From positions 87,001 to 151,000 of the forward strand of contig JAYMTL010000003.1 in NCBI GenBank assembly GCA_036897445.1: a stretch of DNA of 64,000 bases. Reading direction: 5' to 3'. This document shows, piece by piece, positions 24,441-38,155 of this stretch. The notes below the pieces were generated by a model. The model did not search any database. It saw only the letters and a list, made by a program, of their open reading frames with translations, and was not told where the DNA came from. The stretch comes from Pelargonium tetragonum. Its lineage: Eukaryota; Streptophyta; Magnoliopsida; Geraniales; Geraniaceae. The position numbers and the translations under genes were made by a program. Positions within the stretch are counted from its first letter, which is position 1. Every line of letters begins with the position of its first letter.

Positions 24441-26275
24441 AAGTCATTCTGAGCTCCAAGGAATTCAAGTAAGGGGAGTTATCTTTCTTAGTCTTTTGCA
24501 ATTAAAAACCTAATCTGGAGTTACTGTATTCTAATTCTGGTTAAAAAGATGGAGTGTAAAAAGAAGTAGAGCTAAAGCAAGGAATTCCCAGTACTAAACT
24601 GAGCAGATAACGCTCTTTTCTCTGCAGCAGAAAGCCCAGAATACCCCTCCCACCTAGAAGTCAACTAAAACGAGTAAACATTTTGACTTGCATACAGAAC
24701 CTTTTCCAAGTATTCTAGACTCAGCCAAAGTATATAATATCCGCATAAGGGATTCTCCAGAAAACGCTAAAACTTGACCGCAAAAACTTCTATGTCTTCA
24801 CAATGACAGGGTATCCGAAGGAATCCTAAAATAGAATATAAGTAGATAGGGATTTACTAGGGACCTAATAAGAATCTTACTCTAAACTTTGTTTATGGTA
24901 TGTCGTCTTTTCAGAAATTTTGAACCTTTGACACCTTTATAAACTAGAAAGCTTACTTCTTCGCTCGGGAGTCTTTAGAGGCCTTCAAGTGTAATAATAA
25001 CCTACCCTTAACCAGAGACAAAAGAAATTCTATCTAAAGCCCTTTTGTTCTTTCAAAAGAGCCATAAAAACCTCTCAGAAAGATAAGTATTTAACTTTCT
25101 AAATTAATACTGGGTGAGTGTTAAAAGAGAACTCTACACACATCGTGTATAACTTTCTTCACTAAATCGAAACAAGATACAGACGAGGAGAAAGGGGAAA
25201 CCTTGTTAAAGGAAATGCCCCTACATTAGAATACATTGCAGTTTCTGCCTGAAAAGAAGCCCTTACCTGCAGGATATTTCAAATAGAGAAAGCTTTACGT
25301 ACTCTACCCAAATTTTAATTAAGCATCCTTTGTCTTCCACCGTATATAGGCTCACCCCGGTTTCTTTCATGAAGTATCCCTTTGATATAGGAGGTAGTCG
25401 AAAGAATACTCTACCGAGAGCGCTTTTAAAATAAAGTTTTTTCGGTTGCATGATAACCTCTCACCAGCCCTGTTTTTCAATTTTATTGTAAAGTTCCTTA
25501 CCTATCTCAGGGGACTCTCCGGTGTTCGTGATCTTAACGGAATTCCACTAAACCTTTAATTGAAGATGAATAAGAGTTTTTTCTTTTATAATATAACATG
25601 CCTGGTTGTGGATTAGAGAGTTCTATTGGAGAGTTGCTAGAATAGGTGAAGGCTTCTTCCTACTACAAGGTAGTAGAGAGTTCTTACCCGCCTCAAAGAG
25701 CATAATTTGAACCTAAGTCTCCAGGCTACTTACATCTATGTTTTACTAAACTAAAGGGAATCCTAGAAGTCTTTCTGGGGGTTGGTTGATAGCTAATTTC
25801 AAATTTAGAATTTAGTTGCTTTCAGAAGATACTTAGAGACAAGTCCTTGATTTCGTAACTAAGAAATAGCATCCTTTTACTCTAAAATCTTATCTTGAAA
25901 TTTAAGCAAAACTCACTAATATAAGAATATAAGATTCGAACTTAAGGCTGTCCTCTCAATTATCTTTTGATTCGCCAAATTAAACTTGAATGAAAGCAGT
26001 CAACTGGTGGGCACCTCGTAACATACTCATTTCGCCCCAACCCCTTTTTAGTAAGAGTCAAATCTTTCTTTATCTAAGCAATTTTGATTCCACTACACTA
26101 CAAATTACAGGGCGCTTTAGCCCGTATCCGCATGTCTATAAGGAGCAAATCACACAAATTAGGACTTTATCAAAATTCTGCTTTTTGTAACTATGCTGGA
26201 GAGTTCAGGGGTTAGATTCTTTTATATTGAGTCGTGGAAAATACTAAAAAAAGACCTTAAGTGCTTAGGTATCCC
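24441..26275. other. AT-rich block without a recognisable gene
   Basis: Two T-arm-like strings occur on the minus strand (around 25710 and 25925-25935) without a foldable tRNA. The frames at 25263-25451 (-) and 25990-26190 (+) have no recognisable motif. Confidence 0.45.
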
Positions 26276-26347
26276 TATCCTATATAGTTAAATAGTTAGT
26301 AAACTAAAATTCTTCTTGGAATTATAGGTTCAAGTCTTGTAAAGATA
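26276..26347 (+). pseudogene. tRNA-like sequence with well-paired arms but abnormal loops
   Basis: The acceptor strands TATCCTA and AAAGATA pair at 5 of 7 positions. The D stem TAGT/ACTA is perfect. The anticodon stem AATTC/GAATT is perfect (5 bp), and the T stem ATAGG/CTTGT pairs with G-T wobbles around a TTCAAGT loop. Two things are wrong: the anticodon loop has six bases (TTCTTG) and there is no variable loop. It may be a decayed tRNA, possibly Glu(UUC) or Lys by its loop, or a degenerate organelle tRNA. CCA is not encoded. Confidence 0.4.
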
Positions 26348-29300
26348 TCACAAAAAAATAACAATATATATAATTAAAGGACCTGACAGGAGTATCCTTT
26401 TGTACTAACAAGGTCTAAGGGCTCCTCTCTTAAAGAAACTGCAGTACTAAAAAACTTTATTAGGCCTTGCACCTCCTTTCCTAAAAGAACTTCCCCTGCT
26501 ATACCGGAATCCTAGGTATACCGAGCATATACTCCTTTATTCTTTGGGAGTTTATATTGTTCCTTACCGAATTCTCTTGGACTCTGACTCCTCCGTGCTC
26601 TATGAATTGGAGTGGAGTTTAGGGATTCCCCGCTAAATTAAAAAGATTACACTGAAAAAGGAATGATAAAGCCCTTCTAAAATAATATAGATGTATTTAC
26701 CCGTATTGTAGCAAAAGTATATGAAAATTAGCAGCAATTTTAGAAAAAGAATCCAGTTTGTTATAAACCAGATTAAGGCTTATTTCTTTTTCACCTAGAG
26801 TCATTACCTACGAGGTTTTTGTAAGATTGCCCTCCCGGGATCCTCGAAGTACTACGGGCGTCTAATAGAGAGCTTTAATTAAGTCAAGCGGTCAAAAAAA
26901 GGCTAGCCTGAGCTGAGTCTTAGTGAAAAGAAACGAAAACACTTATTTATAGTTATATATCCTTTATCAAAGTTGTCTGAACGCGGAGCCCCTTGTATAA
27001 ACATTTATTCCTGGGAAATCCTAGAGGTAGATCAAAACCCAATATCTTTTATATCTTTTTAGTGTCTGCTGTATTAAGCAAAAAGGGTTTAGTATCCATC
27101 TCACACAAAGCTCTTCCTGGTTTAAAATAGAAAAATTTATATGAATATAATGAAGTTCGCTTCTGCTAGGCAGGACCCATTTAATAAAGAAGAGAGAGAT
27201 TTTTTTGAATTTTAAAACCCAACCAAAGGTTATAGTATACTAATACGATTGCCTTTTTACGGATACTTTGTGTTAATTTTTTAAAGCCACTTTTTATAAC
27301 TATTAAATATTTTAGTCAATGCCTGTTTCTTAGATTGAAAAAGCTTTCTTATGCTTTGGGTCATATTTAGTACTCTTATTTCTTCGGCTTCCTCTACCTT
27401 AAATCTTAAACGGGCTCTTAAGAGGGGGGTTAACCGAACGCGGAAAAGTCCCAAAGGTACAAGAATGCTTTACAGGGGATTCCCTACCTCAAGGGGCCGC
27501 AGTCAAAACAAGTAAGTTTTTTATACTAATTGTCTATAGGTTTTAGTGTAGGAGTAAAGAAATAAAGGGCCTAGAATACAAAATATTTTCAAAAAGCTTA
27601 TCTTATTAGTATCCGTCCAGATTTTGGCTATTTTATGAGTTCTGTCTTTATTGGATTCTACAGCTTTTGTGAGTACCTTCTGCTTCTAGATTGTAAGATA
27701 AAGCGATTACTTTCGTGTTAAAGTACACCCATGATCAGGTATCCTTAATTTACCCCTAAAATACCTATAATACTACTTTTAGATACAAAATTATATAAAT
27801 GTTTTGCTATGTTCTCAATTTACCACTGCCCCAGCATCAATTCTAATATATTCCGAAAAAGGGGTCTCCTTAAGCGCCCGCAAATGCCTCGTATCTCCTT
27901 GTATCAAAAGTTTCCCACTCTCTAAACATTCTTCGACCATCAGTAACAGAAATACTTGGTTTAGCAAAGGCGGTGTTGTTTTCTTAAATATAGGCGGGAT
28001 CCTTATCTATTTTACTAAACAAGTTGGGTTTTTCTTAGACTTAATCTTTTAATATGTATATTGCAGTAAATAAGTACTCTTAATCAATTCAAAGCACTCA
28101 AAACACATATATGGAGGTAGCAAGCTCAGCTAGTTAATAGGACCCTATTCTGAGTCGATAGAGGGAAAACCAGGCGGTCGAAGTTCAATTAAAGTTTAGA
28201 GCTAAGGCTATGCAAGGCCCTTGTAAAAACTTTTTTATTTATAAAAGCAAAATGACTAAGGAGACCACGAGTTGCCTAAAGGGATTTTTATTTCATTGGA
28301 TAACTTGATCAAGAAAGAGGGCCCTATATGACCATTTCCGTGCCTTTATAAAGCGCTTTTAGACCCCCTTTCTCTGAATTTCTTTTTCGTTTTCACTACT
28401 TTTTTTGAAAAGAGGTATAATTTATAAAGGACTGTATATCCCTAATAAACGCAAGTGTAGGAATACTATAAAGTCTCTTTTTCCCTTTTAGTTCTTCCTA
28501 AATCTTATTCCTTGTGGTGAAAATGAAAGAATTCTATCTCCATTCTTATAGTTATAGCAAAAAATTATGAAACAAAGACCCGGGCAGTGGTGGGGGCATA
28601 AGTACAAGACCCCTAGTAATAGTAAACTGCCAAAAATGGATACCCACTACCCTAAAGTTGAAGAGTTATATCCTTCATAGCGAACATAGCGAACTAACCA
28701 AGGATTTTGACCTTTCCTCTGCAATGTCTTACAAATTTTTACCCAAATTTAGTTGGGTATAGAGAGTTGTATACCCCCTTTTTAATATATCGAGAATTAA
28801 GTTGCGGGTATAGTTGGGCTTTGCCTAGAGTTGGAGAACGGCTGTACCGTTATCTCTTTTAATAATAAGCTTTTTGAAAAGTCTTCTTTGTTTCCTTTTT
28901 TTAACCGAAAGACTTTTAAGTAAATTACTTGGGGAGCTAAAGAGCTGTGGAGTATTAACTTTCCTGAAATTTGTAATAGTAGTAGGAGTTCTCTCGAGAG
29001 AAAAGATAATAGGAAAGCCTAGCATAGCAAAAACCCGGAATCCTTTATTGCATCGCTTAAAACCACGCTTAATATACCGACTATCTTATTTTATAAGGAA
29101 AATCTCAACAGAAGAGACCTTATAGACTCAGTAGCTAATACGTGGAGGGTTCTAAAAAGCAGTAGCATATTAAGATATAACTTTTTTCAGAGCAGTGATT
29201 TTAAATAATGGAGACTTTGGGTGGGAGAGAGTCCTACTATTAAAGAGAGTTGTACTTCTAATTTTAAGTAGGAAAAAAAAGAAAAAGACAGCTTAAAGGA

Positions 29301-32300
29301 AGGCTTTCACTAGAGCGGGTTGTGTTCTTATTTTTGAGGTAAGACCTTTAAGGGTTTTTCTGTGGAGTAGGGTACTTTGATTTTTTAACTAGTTATACAC
29401 ATTTTTTAGTAGAACGGGATCCCCGTAAGCTCTATTAAATTAAACAGATATCTATTTCTAGAACTTGGGGTTTCGCGCTTTTATGGTATAAACGTGGCCT
29501 ATTTCCTATTTAAAAACCAGTGAGGGCATTCCTATTCCTATAAGAATAATAAATATAAGAGGATGCTTGCAAATGAAACCCTATATAAGTTTTAAACAAG
29601 ATCTTTTTCCTAGAATTTGTAGAGTAGATCCTATCAAAGAAGGAGTTTGATTTTGATAAGATACAGAGTTACTGTTTCGACTTTTAAACGCAAAACTCGC
29701 GCATTCCTTTATTAGGAAGAGAAGCGTAAGACAGCCTAAAACGCTAGTTTTACAACAAACAAAAAGTGAAAAGGTGCTCCTTACTCTATATTAATTAACC
29801 CCACAATTTCAATTCTAAGGTAAAAGAAACTCTCTTAGCAAGCTTACGCTTTTTTTTTCAAATAAAGGATAGAACATAAATATTACGCAAACAAGGCGGG
29901 AAGGCTCCCCCTAATTTAATACCTTAGCTTTTTCTTTATATACCGAAGTTTAGGATTAAAACAATGTAACAGTACTTTTTCGGTCAAGATACGGAGTTTT
30001 TGGCGCTATACAGATATTTATAGGGGTCTGTTTTGTACTGGATACCTTTATAATCGCAAAGCCTTTGAGTATTCTAAAAGACATGCATCGTTTTAGAGGC
30101 AGCTATAACGGGGAACTTGGGAATAGAGTAAATAATATTTCCAGGGGGGTACTCCAGTCCGATTCTAGATTAGTAAAAAGAAACCTTTAATTATTAGGTA
30201 AATGCTCGAATTGGCCTTTATTGACTAGGATTACAAAAAGGTGTGCTTATAGTAGAAGTAAACAAAACCTAACCCTAAAAAATGTTTTACGTTTTTTCCC
30301 TACCCTATAGGAGAGGAGGGTTTTTCTTATTAAAGAAAAGAGAAGGTCCGGGCTACACAAAGCAAGGGCTTCTGAATAGACTACTCTGTCAAACCGAGTA
30401 GCAGAAAACTTTTGTAGCAAAGCTTTAATTATATATTTCTTGAATTGCTTACTTTAGGGAAGTAGAGAATCGCATGCCGGAACAAGAAGACTCATATCCA
30501 TAACAGGTATAGCCATACTAAAGCTATGAAGGCACTTACTATAGGTTATAATAGAAGCTCTGGGATAGCTATGGTAGAGAAAGCAAAGAAACAAGTAAGT
30601 CAAGCGTGTTGGGTGCTATAGTGTACCTATTTACTATCAAGAAACTGTAAAGCACTAGCCCCTTTTTTTAGTATTTTCTTTCTTTATTAAGTAACCGGGG
30701 TAAACTTAGCGGATTGCATGAAGGGCTTTCAAGGAAGCTTTATTATATATATATACATATAAATTTCTACATTATGGGGATAGGTTTACTCTGCATTCTT
30801 CCCGTATTTCGCTGATGTATTTCTAAATTAGAGGTGTCCTGAAAAGCTTACAAAAATGATAAAAAGGGGGGGTAACGTAAAAAAGTATAAAGGGTACAAA
30901 ATTGTACCACAATACTTTAAGGTTTACTACTAGGGAACCTTATACTAGGAGTCCTTTTTTAAAGAAAGAAAATATTCTACGGATTTCTAAGGGAGAACCC
31001 GACCCTAAACCCTGTAAATAACCCCTTAGTTTATTTTAATAAGAGTAAGCTTTCATATGAATGAAAAGTACTCCCGCGAATGTTGAAGATATAAAAGAAA
31101 AACTAAAAAATCGCAACCTAAACGAAGCGCTTGTAAGTAACTGGCAGGAGTGACCGGAGACCCCTTTAAGGGTAAAGAAGTCCAAGCTCTTTGTAATTAT
31201 TATAAGTTAGTTAAAATATAGCAAATCTTCAGCAATAATTAAGAAGTTTCAGAAAAGAGTTTATATACACAAGAAATCCCGGTCTAGCCTACACTACAAA
31301 CTCTGGGTTAACGCAAGGTCCTAAAATGCTTTTATAAATAGGTTAAAAAGGAGGTATAGTATATTAGGGGTCCCCTAAAAAGACCTGATTTCGTATAGAT
31401 TGAAACCTTTTGAAGGAAAGAATATCTTAGGAAATAGCTATTCTAGTAAGGTAAGCGACGGGACCTCCATCAGATAGCTATTAGTATAACCGCTTTAAAG
31501 AGAAGACTGCAAAAAGAGGTTATAGTAAAAAAAGCAAAGACCCCACTATAAAGTGAAAGAAATAAGCAAAGCGGGATTCCGACATTATAATATTAAGAGT
31601 TTCTTCACTATACTCTATGAGACTCAGAAGCTAAAAAATGAGAAGAAGTGGTTGATTCCAGAAAAACTCTTATTTAAAGTTTAATAGGCTTACCAAGATC
31701 CCGCCTGATCAGATGGGCTCCTCTAAAAGCTATAGAAAAGCAGTGTATACAACCCTTCCGTACAATCGAAAATTATTTGCTATTTAAGATATTCTGTAGT
31801 TTTACAAAGCATTAAGAATATTTTAACGATAACCCTTACCCTAAAAAATAACTAAATAGAAGCTGGCTGCCGGTATTCCCGGACTCTTAAGAGATAAGCT
31901 TTGTAATACTAAGTACTGGGCACTTAATCCTGACGAGGAAACCTTAAGCTTTCCTATTCATAACTAGGAATGGTTTATAAGGCAAAAGGCTACGAAATTC
32001 AGTGTATTAAGAGTCTGAGAAGGGAATATTTGCCTTCGATAAATTCGATAAACTGGATAGCTCTTTCTTTTGTGGAGGGGCGCGCGGTTTTCGGTTGAAA
32101 GCGCAAAACTCCAATTTGTTGAGTTATTAAATTTTTTGAAACTAGCAATTAGAATCTTTTCTTTTTATATCCTTCCTCTAATATCTGACACGCTTAGATT
32201 TCTTCTAGAATTCCTTATATATAAATACTAAACTTTAGTTTCTCGGAATGGTACAAAAATTTTAACTCCTTCCGCAAGAAGTCAAAATGAGTAGGTATTA

Positions 32301-35300
32301 AGTAAACCCCGCGTAGAAATGCTAAGTAAAGGTATCACGGCAACTCTTATAGAATTTTACTGGATGAACTATTGGGAAATCCATAGTAGAGCAGATGTAA
32401 AATAAAGTATGCTTCCTAAAAAAATGACTTTTATTGAAAGGGATCACGACTCTGAAATTCTTTTTAACATCTAAAAATAGAATACAAAACCGCGGATTAA
32501 GGCTCCTCCAATGACTTTTTTAAATTACAAGGAACCCCTTGACTAAACTTTTAGTACAAGTGCTTTATATTTCTGGATCCAAATCTAATTGTTGGATTTT
32601 ATTCTTAAGCGAGCTCTCGATGTTAGTAAAACTTTAAGGGGGTTACTAAAAAATTTATTCATGTTTAAAGTGAATTTTCATTATCAAGTATAAAAGTATA
32701 CTCTGATTTGTACTAACTTATTTGTCGAATTAAGAGCCCTGCGAAAACCCTCTATCTATAGGCCATTTATTGGAGTTTGCTTTTACTAGTACGAGAATAC
32801 AACCCCAGCATTGCGGCAGTTTAGTAATTCTTATATATTATCTATTTAATTGACAAAGCTTCCTAATTTAGAGCAAACCCTTTTCTCACACTCAACAACT
32901 TTATTTTAATCTCCTGATATGTCCTAAAACTTCAAAATATTCGAAAGACTCTTTTTTTATTTCTTGTTCCATACAACTACTTTTAATATCCCTATTACGC
33001 CTATCAAAAAAAGTAGTTATTCTAAGAAGGCCACGGGGATAGGTTACCCTAGCTCTACCCATAGTCTTTTTATTACTAACCTACTGATAAGGATTTCAGC
33101 TAACAATCCCGGATTTCTAACTCTAAGCGGCTTATGATATGACAGGAAATTTCCTTTTTATATAATATTTGGTTCTATTCAAAGGGAGTCCTTTAGGCGA
33201 TGACTTTTCTCCTTATTACCAGGATGGGCTTCGTCTTTAACTTAACCGGTGCTTTCATGCCTTGGCGATATGCTAAGATAGACCATTCCTGCAGTGAGCT
33301 AAGTTCTTTTAAAACAAACCGGACAAAAGGGATTCTGAATTATGGGCCCCAGGATTTTAGCCAGTTCAAGAGGATTTAAACGAAAGGCAAGGAAACTTCT
33401 TTTTCCTTAGCAGGGTCCCAATTTTAACGGTTCAAAAGGATATACTAAATTTGCAATGTCAAATAAAAAGCCTTAAGAGAAGTAGTGATTAGTCTTTATA
33501 TTCCTTTACAGCTATTTCTTTTCTAGAGAAGAACCCTTAGTATTTCCTGTAATTACAATTTCCTTGATCATTAAAAAATGCCTTTGCCTTTTAACCGAGC
33601 TTTGCGACTCCCTTTATTTTAAAACTGGATCAGGAAAATACTAAAGCAAACCCCCAGAAACTACTTTCTTAAGGGCTTTCGTACTATTAGGAGCTATACC
33701 TATTCTGAGCTGTAACCTTATTTAGAGTATACCTTATACTTAGCCCGAAACCCTGGAATAGAAGCTCATTTTTGTTATTTGTAAAAAGCGCCTACCTTCA
33801 TTAAGATTTTCCTTACACTCTGTTATGGGCTATGCCTATTGTACCTGTCTTATAATATCTCATTTTACTTTGTACGAAATTCCCTTAATCCTAATTGTTA
33901 GGGTTCCTTGCAGCTAGTGTAGCTACTTACTTGTCTCTTATTGGATCCTATACCAACATCTACTTACTCTAAATGGAAGAAACGACCCCTAACTAGGAAA
34001 TTCCTGTCTTTAATATTAAAACCTTGTAGCTCATAATGATTTTCTTAACTTAGGGTACTTTGAAAAACAACCAAATCCGCTCACGAAACATTTTTTAACT
34101 CCTGCATAGGTATTATTCCTTAAGGCCTAAACCAGGAAATACGGAAATATCCGAGAATTTGTACTAGACTTGTCCGAAGAAGAACTCTTTTTACTTACTC
34201 ATTTTATATGCTTTAGATATTGGTAAATAGGTAAAGACAATAGAAAGAAAGATAAACTTATTAGATGGTATTTCAAGCGATAAAAAAAGAATATCCGGGA
34301 CTTATTAAAGCACCATTACACGAGCCCGCTTTCTTTTATATAAACTACGTATGCTAAAAGTATATTTACAAAAGAAAGACAGGTATTTAGAATTTCTTTT
34401 TACTGCCCTCAACTTTAGTTATGTGTTTTTTTCATTAGATTTAGGGTTGACTTTCTAAATACAAATGGAGTCTAACTTAACTAGGTATAAGAAAAGCGTA
34501 GTTATAAACATATACTATGAGGCCTCTATCTAATAAGAAAATATAGCGAGCCTCCTTCTGGTATTCCTTAGAAAGAGGTTAACTCACCAAGCCTGCTCCT
34601 CCACAGAAACCTTGTCCTTACCTATAGGATTTCTTAAGATAGAGTGCTAATAGGGTCCCCTTTGATTTGATTTGAAGAAATTGATATTTATAAAAAGGGT
34701 AAAGAAGACGTCTACTAGCGAGAACCGAAGAATAAAGCTCTAACAATACTGAATTTTATCTACTTTTGAGGGGTTTTATAACCACAAAACCCAGACTTTC
34801 GAAGTTACTTAATTATGTTACGACAAAACGAATTTAGAGGAAAAGTCATCTTAGTATACGTTGTAATTTATGTTTCTTTTATCGGTCAAAGCCTCCTTTT
34901 TTTTTTCAATTAATAGATATCCCAATAGGATCTTATTACCCTGACGAGTAACCCCGTACTCTAATCTCAAAGTATCCTATTTTGCTTTCTGTATAAAAGC
35001 CTTTTAAGGAGCTTGAAGACTCAGATGGGGCACTCTGCATAAAATTTTTCTTTCTAGGTTTGTTTATAGGGTTTCTGTTACTTTAATAAACTTAATTGTT
35101 ACTCGTGGTCATATAAGCAAAAAAACTGTAGGGAATTCGGATGCTTTTTACGTAAAATAGCTTGCAAAGTGAGTGCTTTAAAATTGGATCTCAAAAGTCC
35201 CCACTCATTAAAGACTAGCATTTAACTAGGAAAAAATCGCCAATAAAGAACAAGAGCCCTATGAATGCACCAAGTGAAATCTCGAAAGTGGACTGCGAGA

Positions 35301-35632
35301 ATAGATAGAAAGAGAGGGAGCTGTATCTTCATAAAAGTAAGGTGTTTTGCACGAAGCTACTTACGAGAACCAGAACTGAATTAGACTAGACCTACCTAAG
35401 AAAACATAGACGCGGAGACCCTTTGAGCCTATTTTGGGATACCCTAAAAACAAAAAGGAAAATGAATAAAGCTAGCCATGAAACTTGCACGAGTTTGCTT
35501 ATTTTCCTATTTGAGTCCTAATTGAGATTTCTATGTCTTTTGAAGAGGCCCTTTTCTGATACAGGAGTTACAAAATCCCATAAGAGAAAGTATGCAGAAT
35601 CAGAGTCAATTTCGATGCAGGAAAAAGGAACT
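26348..35632. other. Long AT-rich block without a recognisable gene
   Basis: Over 9 kb no known gene is seen. The longest frame, 28874-29125 (+, 83 codons), lacks a motif and its codon positions show no clear G bias. Strong GC dyads include GGGATTCCC (27476-27484), ACGGG/CCCGT (29414-29426) and TTAGGGG/CCCCTAA around a single base (31364-31378). An interrupted AT microsatellite is at about 30745-30764. No rRNA core sequence could be recognised. Confidence 0.5.
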
Positions 35633-35750
35633 TATTATATAAAGTAAATTGGTAGAATTAGTTCCATTAGATTCTTCACTACGAGCAGGCAATTCTAAAG
35701 TCTCTCGTATATCTCCTTTTTACAAAATTGCTTACAAGTCTAGCTTAGAA
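35633..35750 (+). repeat. Diverged direct duplication, copy A (partner at 54438-54625)
   Basis: It shares ordered strings with its partner: AGTAAAT-GGTAGAAT, TTCTTCACTACGA, AGGCAA, AAGTCTCT and TTGCTTACAAGT. Both copies are in the same orientation. The partner carries about 60 extra bases after the first shared block and a shorter insertion near the end. Function is unknown, and no coding frame or tRNA fold is apparent. Confidence 0.7.
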
Positions 35751-36299
35751 CCTGTAAACCTATAAAAAAGATATCCACGCTTTATCTCTGTTTGGATAAA
35801 TTAAAATAGAGTCAAGACTGCCTTCGAAACACTCTACATTCGGGTATCCTTTGATTATACAGAGCTGCACATTACGTATCTTGTGCCATCCTTTTTAGAA
35901 GCGCGTATAAAGTTTTACCTAAAAAAAGGAGTTCCTTTTAACTTAATTCAGAGGAATCGAAGTAGAGTCGGAGTAGCGATAGGGATTTTTGCTAGCCTAA
36001 TATAAAGTACGCTTTTACTATTTCACAGGGCCGATACAACATGGGATTATAAGTCATTGGAATCTTAAGTCTTTAGGAGAGCCTCACTTTATTGAAATTC
36101 TAGTGTTACCTTTCTTTATATTTTTTTTTCTAAATTTTTAGGACAGAAAGCCCAGACTTACAGAAGGAAAAGCCGGGTTTTGGTTGTTCAGATTTCGACC
36201 TTGGTAAAATTCATAAGACCCATTTTCACTAGGGAAGTTCTTCCTGGTTTTGAAAAAACCAATACACCCTTATATGGAAAAGTAATAAAACTAGACTTT
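35751..36299. other. AT-rich spacer
   Basis: Nothing recognisable. It separates duplication copy A from the next dispersed-repeat copy. Confidence 0.5.
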
Positions 36300-36480
36300 G
36301 TATCTTGATTGCTTCTTCTTAGTCTGTGTTTTCTTATGAGCCTTTGTCTTCCCCTGCCTTAGGCTTCATTGTACTACCCTTTATGTTATGTATTCTTATC
36401 TATTCTAGAGTATCCTATATTAGTTAGAATATCTTAGTAAGGGTCTAATACCTATAAGGCCTTAACCTCCTAAAAAGGAC
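36300..36480 (-). repeat. Dispersed strand-biased repeat, copy 6
   Basis: The + strand is T/C-rich. CTTATGAGCC (36333-36342) is followed by GCCTTAGGCTTC (36356-36367), matching the two strings at 9451-9478 with a slightly longer spacer. The reverse complement is A-rich, with AGGATACTCTAGAATAGATAAGAATACA-type AT lead strings as in the other copies. Adjacent minus-strand frame 36470-36652 (60 codons) has no recognised motif. Confidence 0.4.
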
Positions 36481-37330
36481 TCCGTATCTGTAAAATGAAT
36501 CTAATTTGTAATGGACAGCTTTTTTCTAGTCTGCAAAGCCATCTTTTCTTTAAATAGGGAATGCCCAGTCTCCAGTCTTCCTTATCATTTTTTAATGTAT
36601 ATATAGGTAGCTCCTCAAGTCTTAAAGTAAAGGATTGGTTAGACCTGAGCAAAGGGTTTTATTAACAAATTAGCAAAAGGCAATTCAATTGAATAGATGA
36701 AATAGAGAATGATAAATAGGGTTAAATGTATAACAGAGTACCTAAACTGGCAATAATTGAGACTTTAGAAGTTTTCATGTGGATTTTAGCCTTTCCTTTT
36801 ATTTGTATTATTCGTAAGTCTTTCTCATGAAGTTTAAAGGAGTTTCTTTGTGCCCTTATACTAAAGTAAGTAAATATGTATAAGAAAACCTTTTGTTTTA
36901 TGAGTTATAAAATTATCCTAACTGGATTAAATAAAATAAGGCTCTTCCTTAGTACTGATCCGATATAAGCTGGTTTAGCGGGAGTTGCAGTTATAATGTA
37001 TTCCAGGTATTGGGAAATTTGTAAGCTGATATATCTGTTTAGCAAATAAAATAGAAAAGAAAGGCGAGCTTGCTTGACAATGTCTTAATTCCTGGTTTGG
37101 ATTCTTTGTAAGGAAATGTATGCTTCTTCTGTGTAAGCAGGGTACGAAGTTCCGCTTTTCTGTATAGCAAGGAACAGATTTTTCTATAGTAGATTGGATT
37201 CCAGGGAACTCCATTAATTGTAGCTTTGTTGGCTAAAGGTGTTTAAGATAGAAACCAGATTTAGATTCTATTTATTTGGAATATATTCCAAATTTCTTTT
37301 CTATTTGTAGCTAAAGGAGTTGATTCTAAG

Positions 37331-37570
37331 ACTTACATCAGTTTGAGATACAGAATCTTTTACTGATACTGGATAATAAGTCACTGTAACTTTTTTAGTT
37401 TGGTCTTGCAAGGTCTCCAAGAAAGAGGATAATGTATTCCAGTGTTCTTGGCAGCTAAGTTGCTAATTGAAAGCTGACATTGCAGACAAGTTTACTTGTT
37501 CCGAGCCTAAGGAAGTGAAGTGTAGCTCTAAATTCTGTATAGCATGCAAAGCGATCATCTGTTTAGCAAT
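37331..37570 (-). pseudogene. Coding-like fossil of an unidentified protein
   Basis: Across these 80 minus-strand codons G occurs 20, 5 and 14 times at codon positions 1, 2 and 3, the pattern of protein-coding DNA. Codons for Gln, Ser, Thr, Leu and Asn are frequent, and the predicted stretch mixes acidic, polar and aromatic residues as a soluble protein would. I do not recognise the family. It is broken at least once, and coding-like sequence probably extends on both sides within the island. An old mobile-element protein or a lost organelle gene are both possible. Confidence 0.4.
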
Positions 37571-38131
37571 TTAGGATAACAGATTCTTTGGAGTTGAAGG
37601 CAAGTGCTGTATTCCTTGTAAAGCTAGGAACTGAGCCGGCAATTGAAGGACTTATAATAGTAATAGAATTTTCTTGTTAGTTTGACATTGACAACAAAGG
37701 AAGCCTTTTAAGGACATAAAACCGCATTTTCGGAATTATTGGCAAAGCCAAGTCGTTGTAGAGGGCACCCACGCAGGTATAAATAAAGGGAATTCCTAGT
37801 TGTTAAGCCTAAACTCAAGCTGCTTTACGGACTAGAAAACACGGATCTCTGTTAAATTGAAAAAAATTCCTCCTACCTTTTACTTGTTAGTTTAGTATCA
37901 ACCCTTCTTCCTATTATTAGTAAAAACTAGCAATTCAAACTCTAATTTACCTTGAAATATAAAGATTGAGTACTAAACTGGAACTCTACAAACCTCCTTT
38001 TCTAAACTCCACCACTTGTTAGATTCCGATCTGCAACTCCCTATTCATTAACAATTTTCTTTCTAGGTCTTGTAAGATGTAAGAAGTGAGGTTACAGTTC
38101 CCTCTTTATCCCTTCTTTTAGATCCATCCAG

Positions 38132-38155
38132 AGCTAAACAAAGAAGAATTCCTTT
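38132..38155 (+). repeat. 24-base identical dispersed repeat, copy A
   Basis: It begins AGCTAAACAAAGAAG and ends ATTCCTTT, identical base for base to 61484-61507. Weaker similarity extends some 50 bases upstream (GAGG...ACTCCCT and ATCCA strings occur in the same order). It probably marks the best-kept core of a longer diverged repeat. Confidence 0.75.

Noticed and set aside
28874-29125. 83-codon + strand frame with an opposite lysine-rich frame
   Set aside because: Codon positions of the frame and its continuation show no useful G bias (about 39, 35 and 30 of about 155), so coding is not supported.
32784-32797. CTAGTACGAGAA string resembling the sarcin-ricin loop of large-subunit rRNA
   Set aside because: Only about ten bases match and no neighbouring rRNA core sequence is present.
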